64,000 bases of DNA from Candidatus Accumulibacter proximus (GTDB lineage: Bacteria; Pseudomonadota; Gammaproteobacteria; Burkholderiales; Rhodocyclaceae): NCBI GenBank assembly GCA_016709675.1, contig JADJMH010000009.1, positions 124,001 through 188,000 of the forward strand. Direction: 5' to 3'. Below are positions 1 through 8,989 of this stretch, piece after piece. How positions within the stretch are numbered: the first letter of the stretch is position 1; each line of letters begins with the position of its first letter. The notes under the pieces are model-generated. The model searched no databases and was not told the DNA's origin. It saw nothing but the letters and a program-made list of their open reading frames with translations. Position numbers and translations under genes: made by a program.

Positions 1-54
1 GAGCATTGCCCCTTGCGCGATGAAGCAGCCGCTGACGTTGCCCCTCTCGCTGCG

Positions 55-1454
55 CTAGTTTTCGCTGAGCGCTTCCCGGGCGCGGCGCAGCGTTTCCGCC
101 ATCGGTCGCTCGGCCGTTGCCCCGGGCGCATAGCGCGAGTGGTTGCAGATGGCGAAGAGGGCGGCATACGCTTCCAGACGGCGGTCATCGACCCCTGCCG
201 GGCGCAGGACGCGGGCCACGATCTCTTCGGTGATCGCCGCTGCGGGGACGCCATGGCGGTCAGCCAGATGCCCCTGGAGTGCGCGAAATATCGCGGTATG
301 AAAGGCGGCAGGGTCGTTGGCCGAGAGCCCCCGTTCGGCCTCGGCGAGCCAGTCTGCGACGGACCGCGCTGCCGCCTCCGGGGCGACCGGCGGCGGCTGG
401 CGGGGGTGGCTCGATCGACGCATCGCCCGATGAATGATGAGGACAATGAAGACAATGAGGACGAGCAGCACGAGCACAGCGGCGACGACGGCCGGCCCAA
501 CGCCGGCCAGGGGCGCTGCGCTGGCCGGCGCCGGGTCGCTGGTCTCCGGCGCCGCGGCGGCCACGCTGGCGACTGCGCTGGTCGGGGCTGCGCTCGCCGG
601 GGCAGCGGGGCCGCCACCTGGAGCTGAATCGCCTGGCTCGTCAGCGTCTGGTAGCGCTCGCGCCGAGGATCGAAGTAGCTGACGCTCAGCACCGGTATCT
701 CGACCGCCGTGGCCGTTTCGGGAATGAGCACCTGCTCACAGACCAGGCTGCTTTCGGTAAAACTCGCAACCGGAGGATAAGCGCGCACGCCCGGCAAGGA
801 AAGCGCCGGGCAGGAGAAACTGTCAATATTTCCGGCCCCTTCGATGCGCGTCGTCAGGGTGACGGGATCGCCACTCTGGATGAGCGTCGGCGAGACCTCC
901 CTGGCCAGCGTGAAGTGGCCGACCGCACCGCTGAAACCGGCGGGCTTGCCTTTCGCCGGTAGCGGCAGGATCGTGAAACGGACCGGCTGCGAGCGGACGG
1001 TCACCGGGCGGGGTTCGCTGTCGCCAAAAAAGGCGGCCGCACCGCTGCCCGGTGTCAGCAGGTCAAACTGCAACTCGGCCGGCCCAAGTTCGATTTCTCC
1101 GCTGCGGCTTGCCACCAGCGTCGTCGAAAACTCGTAGGCCGCGTATTCGCGGTCGTTGCGGGTGGTGCTGGCCTGTCGCGGGGGGGCATAGTCGGCGGTC
1201 CGGAAGGCCTCGCCTACCAGCCGGGGATACTGGACGTTGCGAATCGACACCGGGCCGGCGAGCAGGGTCACGGTCAGCGGTACCGCTTCGTGCACATAAG
1301 CCCGGGTCTTTTTCGGAAGGACCTCGAGGATGAACTGGTCGTCGGGCGCATCGCTCGCCGATGCCGCCGCGGCGCTCTGGCCGACCGGGCACGCGCCAAG
1401 CAGCAGCGCCACGAGCATGGCGCGAATCACCCCTCCGCTCAGCCATCGACTCAT
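55..1454 (-). pseudogene. BatD-like membrane protein, frameshifted
   Basis: Last gene of the Bat/MoxR operon. From the ATG at 1454 the reading gives a signal peptide (MSRWLSGG...LLLGACPVG) and a periplasmic beta-rich region typical of BatD/oxygen-tolerance proteins. That frame holds to about 600. The rest of the protein lies in another frame (stop at 55): a Pro/Ala linker, one strong membrane helix (VVAAVLVLLVLIVFIVLII) and a cytoplasmic tail with WLAEAERGLSANDP. The break falls in the C4 run (G4 on plus) at 599-602; one extra C would restore one ~466-codon protein. It is either a real mutation or a homopolymer error. Function in the family is not firmly known. Confidence 0.8.
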
Positions 1455-1458
1455 TGCT

Positions 1459-2268
1459 TCACCAGTCCTTGTCCGGTTGCGCCAGCTTGCCGGCGGGATT
1501 CCCGGCATGCGGCATGCCTGCCGGCCTTTCGCGCCCGCGGGCCTCATTGAGCAGACGTTCGACCTCCGGCTGCGTCAGATCCCGGCGTGGTTTCCCCTTG
1601 CCGAGCGCATCATCGGCGCCGTCAGCCGCTTGCGCGGCGTCTGCCGTCGTTGCCGGCGGCGTGCTGGACGAATCCGCCTTCGTCCGTTCGCCCTCGGCTT
1701 TGCTAGCCTGGTCCCTGGCCGTTTCCCCGGCCTGCTTCTCATCGCTTCCCGCCGGCTGACGGCTATCTTCAGACGAGGTCTTCCTACCGAGTGCCGCCAG
1801 CCGCAGCCGGGCCGCGGCCAGATTGCCGGCGGCATCGGCGGCGTCCGGGTCAGCGGCCAGCGCCTGGCCATAGTCGGCCATGGCGTCGCTCAGCAGGCTT
1901 CTGGCGGCCGGCGGATCGCTGGCCGCCAGAAGCTCGCCCTGGCGGAAGCGGCTGTTGCCCCGGTTGTAGTGGATGGCAGCCGCGAGATCAGGGTCAGCCG
2001 TGGCGAGGGCGGTGGCAAACTGCTGTTGCGCGCGCACGAAATCCCCCTTGCGATAGAGGCTGACGCCGAGATTGTAAGCCAGCGGCGCGGCGTCGCTGCC
2101 AAGGCTGATCGCCCGATTGAACGCCGACTCAGCGCCGCTCGGGTCGCCGGACTGCAGGCGTGCTGTGCCCTGAGACAGGGCCAGGCTGCTGAGGTCCTGG
2201 CGCAGCGTGACGGTCAGTCCGGCCACCGCCAGCAGGCCCAGCAGCGTGTTTGTGAGCGCCCGCATCAT
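1459..2268 (-). CDS. TPR protein of the Bat operon (BatC/BatE-like)
   Basis: A 269-residue protein with an N-terminal hydrophobic segment (TNTLLGLLAVAGLTV), likely a signal anchor. It is followed by tetratricopeptide-type helices (SGDPSGAESAFNRAISLG, APLAYNLGVSLYRKGDFVRAQ, AIHYNRGNSRFRQGELL) to about residue 165, then a low-complexity Ser/Asp/Ala linker and a charged tail. TPR proteins in this operon position are thought to scaffold the VWA proteins at the membrane. Its start overlaps the end of the preceding VWA gene by 4 bp, indicating translational coupling. No enzymatic motif is visible. Confidence 0.85.
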   Translation of the reverse strand: MMRALTNTLLGLLAVAGLTVTLRQDLSSLALSQGTARLQSGDPSGAESAFNRAISLGSDAAPLAYNLGVSLYRKGDFVRAQQQFATALATADPDLAAAIHYNRGNSRFRQGELLAASDPPAARSLLSDAMADYGQALAADPDAADAAGNLAAARLRLAALGRKTSSEDSRQPAGSDEKQAGETARDQASKAEGERTKADSSSTPPATTADAAQAADGADDALGKGKPRRDLTQPEVERLLNEARGRERPAGMPHAGNPAGKLAQPDKDW

Positions 2269-3236
2269 GGCTTCTGGCGCCAGGCGAGCAGAGGTTCGCC
2301 GAGCAACAGGAGCAAGGCCAGCGCGAGCGGGAACTGGAAACGTTCGGCGAGGTGCTGGCGCGTGGTGGAGCTTTCCTGCCTCTCCTGGCTGGCCAGGCCG
2401 GTGCGGTAGAGCGTCTCGAGTGCCTTCGGGTCGGCGGCAAGGTCGAGTAGGCGGCCGCCGCCGGCAGTGGCGAGTTGCAGCAACGGCTCGGTCTGCAGGC
2501 GCGTCCTGACCAGCGTGCCCTGGCGGTTTCTGACGAATTCGCCGTCGGCAAGCCGGATCACGCTGCCCGCCGCCGTGCCGACGGCCAGGCCATGAACCGT
2601 GATGCCAGCAGCGCGCAGGCCGGCGACGCTGCCGAGGTCACCGCCGTGGTCTTCGCCATCGCTGATCACGATCAAGGTGTTGCTGCTCCCCTGATTGGCA
2701 GCAAAGACCCGCGTCGCCTCGCTGATGACGCTGCCCAGCGAGGTGCCGCCGAGGGGAAGGGTGTCCGGTCCGGCCTCGGCGAGCACCGCGGCGAAAGTGC
2801 CGTAATCGCTGGTCAGCGGGCAGACCAGGAAGGCGCTGCCGGCAAAGGCGATCAGGCCGATCCGGTCGCCCTGCAACTGCGACAGCAATCCGGTCACCGC
2901 GTCCCTGGCCGCCGCCAGCCGGGTCGGCGGCAGATCCTCGGCGAGCATGCTGCGGGAAACATCGAGCGCCACGACGATGTTCAGCCCGCGGTTGTGCTGC
3001 GGCAGCGTGGTCAGCCCCCACTGTGGGCGACAGAGCGCGGCAATGATCAACAGGCAGGCCGCTGCCGGCAACAGGCCGGCAAGGAAAGGTCGCAAGGCTG
3101 TGCGCGCGACCGGCGACCCGTCACCGGTCAACTGCACCAGGTCCCGCCGTCGCCGTCGCGCCGCCCGGTGCCGGAGAATCGCCGCCGGGACAAGCAGCAG
3201 ACACAGCCAGGCGTAGGCAGGGTCGGCCCAGTTCAT
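2265..3236 (-). CDS. VWA-domain membrane protein, BatB-like
   Basis: A 323-residue protein: two N-terminal hydrophobic segments (residues ~5-20 and 50-67), a von Willebrand A domain with MIDAS motif DVSRSM at about residue 93, and a C-terminal membrane helix (FPLALALLLLLGEPLLAW). The start at 3236 is chosen because it overlaps the preceding gene tightly and gives the family N-terminus (MNWADPAYAWLCLLL). BatA/BatB pairs are membrane-anchored VWA proteins working with MoxR ATPases; their substrate is not established. Confidence in the family is high, in function low. Confidence 0.9.
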   Translation of the reverse strand: MNWADPAYAWLCLLLVPAAILRHRAARRRRRDLVQLTGDGSPVARTALRPFLAGLLPAAACLLIIAALCRPQWGLTTLPQHNRGLNIVVALDVSRSMLAEDLPPTRLAAARDAVTGLLSQLQGDRIGLIAFAGSAFLVCPLTSDYGTFAAVLAEAGPDTLPLGGTSLGSVISEATRVFAANQGSSNTLIVISDGEDHGGDLGSVAGLRAAGITVHGLAVGTAAGSVIRLADGEFVRNRQGTLVRTRLQTEPLLQLATAGGGRLLDLAADPKALETLYRTGLASQERQESSTTRQHLAERFQFPLALALLLLLGEPLLAWRQKP

Positions 3237-3237
3237 C

Positions 3238-4257
3238 TCAGGGTAGCGTCCGCAGCAAGGTCGTGCGCAGGCCCAGCTCGGCCACGCCGAGGGCCAGCAC
3301 GGCGAGAAGCAGCGCCGGGAACAACTCCTCGTAGGAAAAGAAAACCTTCTCTTCGCTGCGGCGCTTCTCCAGCCGGTCGATGTCCGCAAACGCTTTCGCC
3401 AGGACGTCCCGATCGTCGGCCCGGAAATAGCTGCCACCGGTGGTGCTGGCGATTTCGCGCAGCGAACTCTCGTCCAGATCCGCCTGTACCGCCCGATAGG
3501 TTGTTCCACCGAGGGGGTCGTCCACCGGGATGACCGCCGCACCGCTGGCGCCGATCCCGATGGTATGGACCCGGATCCCCAGCGTCCTCGCTGCTGCCGC
3601 CGCCAGGCGGGGCGTCGCGCTGCCGGCGTTGCTGCGCCCGTCGGTCATCAGGATGATCGCCTGGCTCTTCGCCTGCCCGGCGTTGCCCTCGGCCGGCCCG
3701 TCGCGCAGGCGGTTCAGCGCCGCCAGAAGCGCATCGCCGATCGCCGTACCGTCTTCGATCGCGCCGGTCTGCAGCTGTGCCACCGCGGTCTGCAGCCAGT
3801 CATGGTCAAGGGTCAGCGGTGCGGCCGGGTAGGGGCGGGCAGCAAAGGCGACGAGGGCGATCCGGTCACCCCGCCGGCCCTGCAGAAAGCCGGCCAGGAC
3901 CTCCTTCGCGATCGTCAGCCGGTTCTTCCGGGGTTCGCCGCCGGCCAGGTCTTCGGCCAGCATGCTGGTCGACAGATCGAGCGCCACGACCAGGTCGACC
4001 CCCTCGCTGTGCACCGTGACCTCGCGTTCGATCAGTTGCGGTCGGGCCAGTGCGAGGATCGCCAGCGCCAGCAGCACAAGGCGCAACAGGGGAAGTGCCC
4101 GGGCGCAGCGTACGCGCAGCGTATCGGGCAGCGCCTCGATGCGGGCCCCGTCCGCAATGTGCAGCGCAGGCGCTGTGCGCTCCCGGCGGCGGCACCACAG
4201 CGCCCACGGCGGCAGCAGCAGCAGAAGAAAAAGCATCTGGGGGTCCGCGAACCGCAT
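3238..4257 (-). CDS. VWA-domain membrane protein, BatA-like
   Basis: A 339-residue BatA-type protein. The N-terminus (MRFADPQMLFLLLLLPPW) and a second helix near residue 60 (LRLVLLALAILAL) precede the VWA domain with MIDAS DLSTSM at about residue 92 and the metal-site-associated segment MTDGRSN. A C-terminal helix (LFPALLLAVLALGVAELGL) anchors the other end. The ATG at 4257 overlaps the stop of the upstream DUF4381 gene in ATGA fashion, which decides the start. It pairs with the downstream BatB-like VWA protein, as in other Bat operons. Confidence 0.9.
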   Translation of the reverse strand: MRFADPQMLFLLLLLPPWALWCRRRERTAPALHIADGARIEALPDTLRVRCARALPLLRLVLLALAILALARPQLIEREVTVHSEGVDLVVALDLSTSMLAEDLAGGEPRKNRLTIAKEVLAGFLQGRRGDRIALVAFAARPYPAAPLTLDHDWLQTAVAQLQTGAIEDGTAIGDALLAALNRLRDGPAEGNAGQAKSQAIILMTDGRSNAGSATPRLAAAAARTLGIRVHTIGIGASGAAVIPVDDPLGGTTYRAVQADLDESSLREIASTTGGSYFRADDRDVLAKAFADIDRLEKRRSEEKVFFSYEELFPALLLAVLALGVAELGLRTTLLRTLP

Positions 4258-4838
4258 CAGGCGGGTCCTGCCGACGAGCATTCGAGCAGGCTGGCGGCCG
4301 AACTCAGCGCGCCGTCGATTTCGCTCGCATCGGGTTGATGGGCGGCAAACTTGACCCGGTCGCAGAGCGCCACGAGCTGCTTGAGCCAGTCTCGTTGCTG
4401 ATCGTCGAGGAAAGCGGCTGCCTGCAGCAGCAGTTCGGATGAAGTGAGCCGTTGCGCAGCGATGCCGGTGTGGTCGGCGAGCGTGCTGCGCAGCAGATCG
4501 TCGAGGCAGACGATCAACTGGCTGCTTGAGCAGGCGCCCCGTCGGTAGTCGGCGGCAAGGCGTGCCAGCACCGTGCTGGCTGCCGGCCGGCTGTCCGCGC
4601 CAGGCGACCGGACGGCGGCTGGCCGGCGGCGCCACTTGCGCTGCAGCCAGAACACGCCGCCGGCCAGCACCAGGGCGCCGCCGGTGAGGGCGAAAGGCGG
4701 CAGACTGTCCACCGCCACCGGTCCGCGGATGTCGTGGATGGCCGCCGCCGCAGGGGGTGGCGCGGGTTCGCCCGGCGGGCTCTCGGCGGCGCCGAGGCCG
4801 CCAGCCGCCAACACGAGCGGGATCAGAAAGCGCCGCAT
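4257..4838 (-). CDS. DUF4381-type membrane protein
   Basis: A 193-residue protein with a signal-like N-terminus (LIPLVLAAGGLGAAES), a short Pro-rich stretch, one transmembrane helix (FALTGGALVLAGGVFWL, ~50-67) followed by the positively charged KWRRRP, and a helical cytoplasmic domain to the C-terminus (LARLAADYRRG, RSTLADHTGIAAQRLTSSELL). This matches the small DUF4381 proteins that sit between the DUF58 and VWA genes in MoxR operons. Role unknown; its position suggests a membrane component of the same MoxR-VWA machinery. Confidence 0.75.
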   Translation of the reverse strand: MRRFLIPLVLAAGGLGAAESPPGEPAPPPAAAAIHDIRGPVAVDSLPPFALTGGALVLAGGVFWLQRKWRRRPAAVRSPGADSRPAASTVLARLAADYRRGACSSSQLIVCLDDLLRSTLADHTGIAAQRLTSSELLLQAAAFLDDQQRDWLKQLVALCDRVKFAAHQPDASEIDGALSSAASLLECSSAGPA

Positions 4839-4840
4839 GG

Positions 4841-5743
4841 TCAGCGACTCAGCCGCTGCCGGCGACCGTGAAAGAAGCGGCCGAGGGCGTGCAGCGGCGG
4901 CACGGCGCTGTCGACGATCAGGTGTTCGACGCCGGTGTCGGCCAGGACCTGGCTGAGCTGGCCACGCCGCGTCGCCGCAAGCTGCCGATAGCGCTCGCGC
5001 AGCTCGGCGGCAGCGGTGTCCACCAGATGCCGGGTGCCGCGCTCCGGGTCGCTGACCCGCAGCAGGCCGACCGCTGGCAACTGCTCATCGCTCGAGTCGG
5101 TCAGCGAAACGGCGATCACCTCGTAATGCCGGGCAACCGCGGCCAGCGGCAGGCGGAAATCGGCCGCCAGAAAATCCGACACGACAAAGACCAGGGAGCC
5201 GCGCCGTTGCACACGTTCCAGGTAGCCGAGGGCTGCGGCAAGGTCCGTTCCCTGGCCGCCAGGTGCTTGCAGCAGCGCGGCGACCACTCGCTGCGCGTGG
5301 CGCGAACCCTTGGCCGGCGGGACGTAGCGCTCGATGCGGTCGGTGAAGGTGATCAGCCCGACCCGATCGTTGCTGCGCACGGCCGCGAACGCCAGGAGGG
5401 CACAGATCTCGGCGGCCAGCGAACTTTTTGCTCGCCGCGGCGTACGGCAAGCGAGCGAGGCGGACTGGTCGAGGAGGATCATCACCGTCATTTCCCGTTC
5501 CTCGACGAAGCGCTTGACGAACGGTCGGCCGCAGCGGGCAGTGACGTTCCAGTCGATGCTGCGGATGTCGTCCCCCGGCTGGTACTCCCTGACCTCCTCG
5601 AACTCGATCCCGCGGCCGCGAAAAACGCTGCGATACGCGCCGGCAAAGATGCTCGTCACCAGATGCGACGAAAGCATCTCGAGACGGCGCACGTCGGCCG
5701 CCGACCAGGACGACGCATCGCGCGGCTGCTCGCTCCTGGGCAT
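4841..5743 (-). CDS. DUF58 domain protein of the MoxR operon
   Basis: A 300-residue soluble protein with the DUF58 signature: FRGRGIEFEEVREYQPGDD followed by IDWNVTARCGRPFVKRFVEERE, then a degenerate VWA-like fold beginning MILLDQSASL. DUF58 proteins are almost always encoded beside a MoxR AAA+ ATPase and VWA proteins, and are thought to be clients or partners of the ATPase. Only 4 bp separate it from the upstream moxR stop, so it is co-transcribed. No membrane segment is seen. Confidence 0.88.
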   Translation of the reverse strand: MPRSEQPRDASSWSAADVRRLEMLSSHLVTSIFAGAYRSVFRGRGIEFEEVREYQPGDDIRSIDWNVTARCGRPFVKRFVEEREMTVMILLDQSASLACRTPRRAKSSLAAEICALLAFAAVRSNDRVGLITFTDRIERYVPPAKGSRHAQRVVAALLQAPGGQGTDLAAALGYLERVQRRGSLVFVVSDFLAADFRLPLAAVARHYEVIAVSLTDSSDEQLPAVGLLRVSDPERGTRHLVDTAAAELRERYRQLAATRRGQLSQVLADTGVEHLIVDSAVPPLHALGRFFHGRRQRLSR

Positions 5744-5747
5744 CGGA

Positions 5748-6740
5748 TCAGGGCACCTCGGTCTCGGCCAGCAGCCGGTTGATCAGCCAGTCCACCGTGA
5801 TCCCCTCGGCATCGGCCTGGTAGCTCGGGATGATCCGGTGGCGCAGGACCTCAGGCGCGATATCCTTGACATCCTGCGGGACGACATAGCCGCGGCCCCG
5901 GAGAAAGGCCATGGCGCGGGAGGCGAGGACCAGATTGATGCTCGCCCGGGGCGACGCGCCGTAGGTGATGAAGCGCCCGAGTTCGGCGAACCCGTAGTCC
6001 GCCGGCTGCCGCGTGGCAAAGACCAGGTCGATGATGTATTTCTCGATTTTCGGGTCGAGGTAGATGGCGTCGACCAGCGCCCGCATGCGGATGATGTCGT
6101 CAGGATGAATCAGCGGCGTCAGTTCGGCCGGCTTGCCCGTGCGTCCCGCGCGCCGCATGATCTCGCGCTCTTCGTCGCGCGAGGGGTAGGTGATGACGAT
6201 CTTCAGCATGAAGCGGTCCATCTGGGCTTCCGGCAGCAGGTAGGTCCCTTCCTGCTCGATCGGGTTCTGCGTCGCCAGGACCAGGAACAGGTCGTCGAGC
6301 GGGTACGAGCTGTCGCCGATCGTCACCTGCCGCTCTTCCATCGCTTCGAGGAGCGCGCTGTGCACCTTGGCGGGTGCCCGGTTGATCTCGTCGGCGAGGA
6401 CGACGTTGGCGAAGATCGGTCCTTTGCGGGTGGTGAACAGACCGTCTCGCGGGTTGTAGATCAGGGTACCGATCAGGTCGGCAGGAAGCAGGTCGGGCGT
6501 GAACTGGATTCTCTGGAAGCGGGCGTCGACCAGCTTGGTCAGGCCCTTGACCACCTTGGTCTTGGCCAGGCCGGGCACGCCTTCGATGAGCACGTGCCCG
6601 TTGGTCAACAGGGCGACGAGGATCCGCTCGACGAGAAAGCGCTGCCCGACGATCACCGTTTCCAGGGCGGTCACGATCCGGCCCAGGAAGGCGGCCTCCT
6701 GTTGCACCTCGGCGGTCACGGTTTCGATGTCGATAGTCAT
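5748..6740 (-). CDS. MoxR-family AAA+ ATPase
   Basis: A ~330-residue MoxR ATPase, probably a chaperone-like remodeler acting with the VWA/DUF58 proteins encoded after it. Visible motifs: Walker A-like GVPGLAKTKVVK, Walker B LADEINRAPAK, sensor-1 LATQNPIEQEGTY, and arginine motif in EAQMDRFMLK. I chose the ATG at 6740 (MTIDIETV), which gives the usual family length. An in-frame ATG at 6794 would add 18 atypical residues and would start directly beside a tandem repeat. First gene of the operon running down to 55. Confidence 0.92.
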   Translation of the reverse strand: MTIDIETVTAEVQQEAAFLGRIVTALETVIVGQRFLVERILVALLTNGHVLIEGVPGLAKTKVVKGLTKLVDARFQRIQFTPDLLPADLIGTLIYNPRDGLFTTRKGPIFANVVLADEINRAPAKVHSALLEAMEERQVTIGDSSYPLDDLFLVLATQNPIEQEGTYLLPEAQMDRFMLKIVITYPSRDEEREIMRRAGRTGKPAELTPLIHPDDIIRMRALVDAIYLDPKIEKYIIDLVFATRQPADYGFAELGRFITYGASPRASINLVLASRAMAFLRGRGYVVPQDVKDIAPEVLRHRIIPSYQADAEGITVDWLINRLLAETEVP

Positions 6741-6796
6741 TGTTGTTTTCAGGGGAGTTGCCGGCCCAGTCGCGGCTGGCTTGCCGGGTGGCATCT

Positions 6797-6849
6797 GGGT
6801 GTTATCCGGGTGTTATCCGGGTGTTATCCGGGTGTTATCCGGGTGTTAT
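6797..6849. repeat. 11-bp tandem repeat, 4.8 copies
   Basis: Four perfect head-to-tail copies of GGGTGTTATCC (6797-6840) and a partial fifth (6841-6849), then a diverged remnant ending GGTATCCGGG. It occupies the short space between eboC and moxR, where the moxR promoter or 5' leader should lie. Copy number in such arrays often varies by slippage. Confidence 0.95.
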
Positions 6850-6907
6850 GTGGATGGTATCCGGGTTCAGGAGCGTGCGCGCTGTTCATTCCGACCAAAG
6901 GTGCTGG

Positions 6908-7615
6908 TCAATCCCCGCGAACGAATCGCTGACCGGCCCAGGTGAGCAGCGCGCCCGCGATACCGGCGATCAACCAGGGAAACGATACCAGACTGGCGAT
7001 GACGATGCCGTCTACCAGCGAGATGCCGGCCAGCATGGCCGGGATGACCGGAAAAGTGAAGGGGGTCGGACAAGCGTTTTCGTGCCGCGCGACGAGGCTG
7101 ATCAGGACGACATAGACAAACTGGATGCCGCCGGCGACCAGGACCGGCGGCAGCAGCTCGCCGGTCAGCGCGAGCGCGGCGACGACGAAGACCAGCAGGC
7201 GGCAGAGAGCCATCAGCAGGACGCTGAAGGGGTTGCCCTTGTGGTGGAAGTCATAGGCCACGATCGCCAGCAGCAGGAGCACCGCGGCGACCATGCCGCT
7301 CGCCTTCGGCGCCAGCGCGAGGAGCAGGAAACCGGCGGCAAAGAGCGTCAGCGTGAGCAGGCGGGCGCCATTCAGCGACACCCGGCCGGAAGGGATCGGC
7401 CGACCCGGTCGGTGCTGCCGATCATGCCCGGCGTCGCACAGGTCGTTGAGGCACATCCCCGCCAGGTAGAAGCAGGACAGCGCCAGCGCCAGCAGTACGT
7501 ACGACGCGAGTTCGCAGCGGCCGCCGGCGAGCAGGCAGGCGGCGAGGACATTGGTCCATACCGTCGGCAGGTTGCTGGCCCGACAGAGTGCCAGATAGGC
7601 CTTGAACGAGTTCAT
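6908..7615 (-). CDS. eboC: UbiA-like prenyltransferase, EboC type
   Basis: A 235-residue polytopic membrane protein with the UbiA-family aspartate motif NDLCDAGHDRQHRPGRPIP (~residues 57-75) and a weaker second motif DFHHKGN (~122). Hydrophobic helices run through the length. Ebo clusters carry an atypical UbiA protein believed to be needed for moving a metabolite to the periplasm; scytonemin export in cyanobacteria is the studied case. It is short for UbiA enzymes (usually near 280-300). It follows the eboF homolog by 3 bp and ends the cluster. Confidence 0.75.
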   Translation of the reverse strand: MNSFKAYLALCRASNLPTVWTNVLAACLLAGGRCELASYVLLALALSCFYLAGMCLNDLCDAGHDRQHRPGRPIPSGRVSLNGARLLTLTLFAAGFLLLALAPKASGMVAAVLLLLAIVAYDFHHKGNPFSVLLMALCRLLVFVVAALALTGELLPPVLVAGGIQFVYVVLISLVARHENACPTPFTFPVIPAMLAGISLVDGIVIASLVSFPWLIAGIAGALLTWAGQRFVRGD

Positions 7616-7618
7616 CGA

Positions 7619-8989
7619 TTAAGCGGAAAAGACATGCTGCAGCAGCAGATCATGGACGTCGGTGGCGGCGATGACGTCCTGGTGCAGCAGTTGCGGGGCA
7701 GTGCTCATCAGCAGCGGTCCGTCGGCGTCATCGTCGGTGAGGCGGCCGTGCGAGCCCTTGACCAGCGTCGCGTCGAGCGGGATCACCTCCATCAGATAGC
7801 GGAAGCCCAGCATCTTCCTGGCCAGCGTCGTGGCGATCTTCAGCCGGGGGAAAGCGATCGCCGGATCGAGGAACAGTTCGCACGGGTCGTAGCCCGGCTT
7901 GGCGTGGATATTCACCGTCCGGGCGTAGTCCGGCGCCAGCGCGTCGGCCAGCCACCAATAGTAGGTGAACCAGCTGTCCGCGGCAGCCAGCAGCACCAGC
8001 TCGCCGGCGCGCTCGTGGTCAAGGCCGTAGGCTTGCTTGCCGGCGTCGTCGAGCACCTGTTCGACGCCCGGCAGGCCGGTGAACAGCTCGCGAACGCGCG
8101 CGATGTCCTGCCGGTCGCGCACGTAGACATGGCACAACTGGTGGTCGGCCACGGCGAAGGCCCGGCTGCTGCCCGGGTCGAGGGTCTCGCGGCCGAGGTC
8201 GATCTTCAGCGAGAGCAGGCCGGCCTGCCGGAGAATCCGGTTCGGATGGATCGGCCGGCTGACCGGCGTGATGCCGTATTCGGAGAGGATCACCACGCGG
8301 CAGTTGCGCTCCTGGAAGAAGTCGAGCAGGCGGCCGCAGAGCGCATCGATCGCCGCCAGGTCCTGGGCGATGTCGCCCTGTGGTCCCAGCTTCTGCAGGC
8401 AATAGTCCAGGTGCGGCAGGTACACCAGTTGCAGGCTCGGCTGAAACTGCTCTTCGATGGCCATGGCCGCCCTGGCGATCCATTCGCTGGCAGCAATCGA
8501 GGTGGCCGGTCCCCAGAACTGGAAGAGGGGAAAGGGGCCGAACTCGCTGGTGAAGCGGGCCCGCAAGTCCAGCGGAAAGCTGTAGCAGTCGGGCAGCTTT
8601 CGGCCGTCCGCACAGTACAGCGGGCGTGGCGTGACGGTGTAGTCGGCGTCGGTGTTCATGGCGTACCACCAGAAGGTGTTGGCCACGGTGAAGGCGGCAT
8701 CGCGACGGCGTGCTTCATGCCACAGCTTCTCGCCCTGGACCAGGCGATTCGACTGGCGCCAGAAGAGCACTTCGCCAAGGTCACGAAAATACCAGCCGTT
8801 GGCGACGATGCCGTGGCTCGACGGCAGCCGCCCGGTCAGGTAGGTCGACTGGACCGAGCAGGTCACCGCCGGAACGATGGTCCGGATCGGCGCGCTGTTC
8901 GGCAGCAGCGCCGACAGCCGCGGCGTCTGCTGGCCGCTGAGCAGACGACGGCTGAGCCCGACGACGTCAAGGACGACCGTGCGGTGCAT
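7619..8989 (-). CDS. eboF: Alkaline phosphatase/nucleotide pyrophosphatase-fold protein, EboF type
   Basis: A 456-residue protein of the alkaline-phosphatase superfamily. Family motifs: VVLDVVGLS near the N-terminus, PAVTCSVQSTYLTGRLPSSHG around residue 40 (the nucleophile region), LSEYGITPV (~247, where the family usually has SDHG) and DHQLCHVYV (~300). The E-Y substitution in the metal-binding block is notable. The ATG at 8989 was chosen because it gives the family N-terminus (MHRTVVLDVVGL) and overlaps the eboE end by 23 bp. In Ebo clusters this protein accompanies EboB, EboC and EboE. Confidence 0.8.
   Translation of the reverse strand: MHRTVVLDVVGLSRRLLSGQQTPRLSALLPNSAPIRTIVPAVTCSVQSTYLTGRLPSSHGIVANGWYFRDLGEVLFWRQSNRLVQGEKLWHEARRRDAAFTVANTFWWYAMNTDADYTVTPRPLYCADGRKLPDCYSFPLDLRARFTSEFGPFPLFQFWGPATSIAASEWIARAAMAIEEQFQPSLQLVYLPHLDYCLQKLGPQGDIAQDLAAIDALCGRLLDFFQERNCRVVILSEYGITPVSRPIHPNRILRQAGLLSLKIDLGRETLDPGSSRAFAVADHQLCHVYVRDRQDIARVRELFTGLPGVEQVLDDAGKQAYGLDHERAGELVLLAAADSWFTYYWWLADALAPDYARTVNIHAKPGYDPCELFLDPAIAFPRLKIATTLARKMLGFRYLMEVIPLDATLVKGSHGRLTDDDADGPLLMSTAPQLLHQDVIAATDVHDLLLQHVFSA

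Noticed and set aside
6741..6794. Longer MoxR start at 6794
   Set aside because: The extra 18 residues are unlike the family and the start abuts the tandem repeat; ATG at 6740 gives the usual N-terminus.
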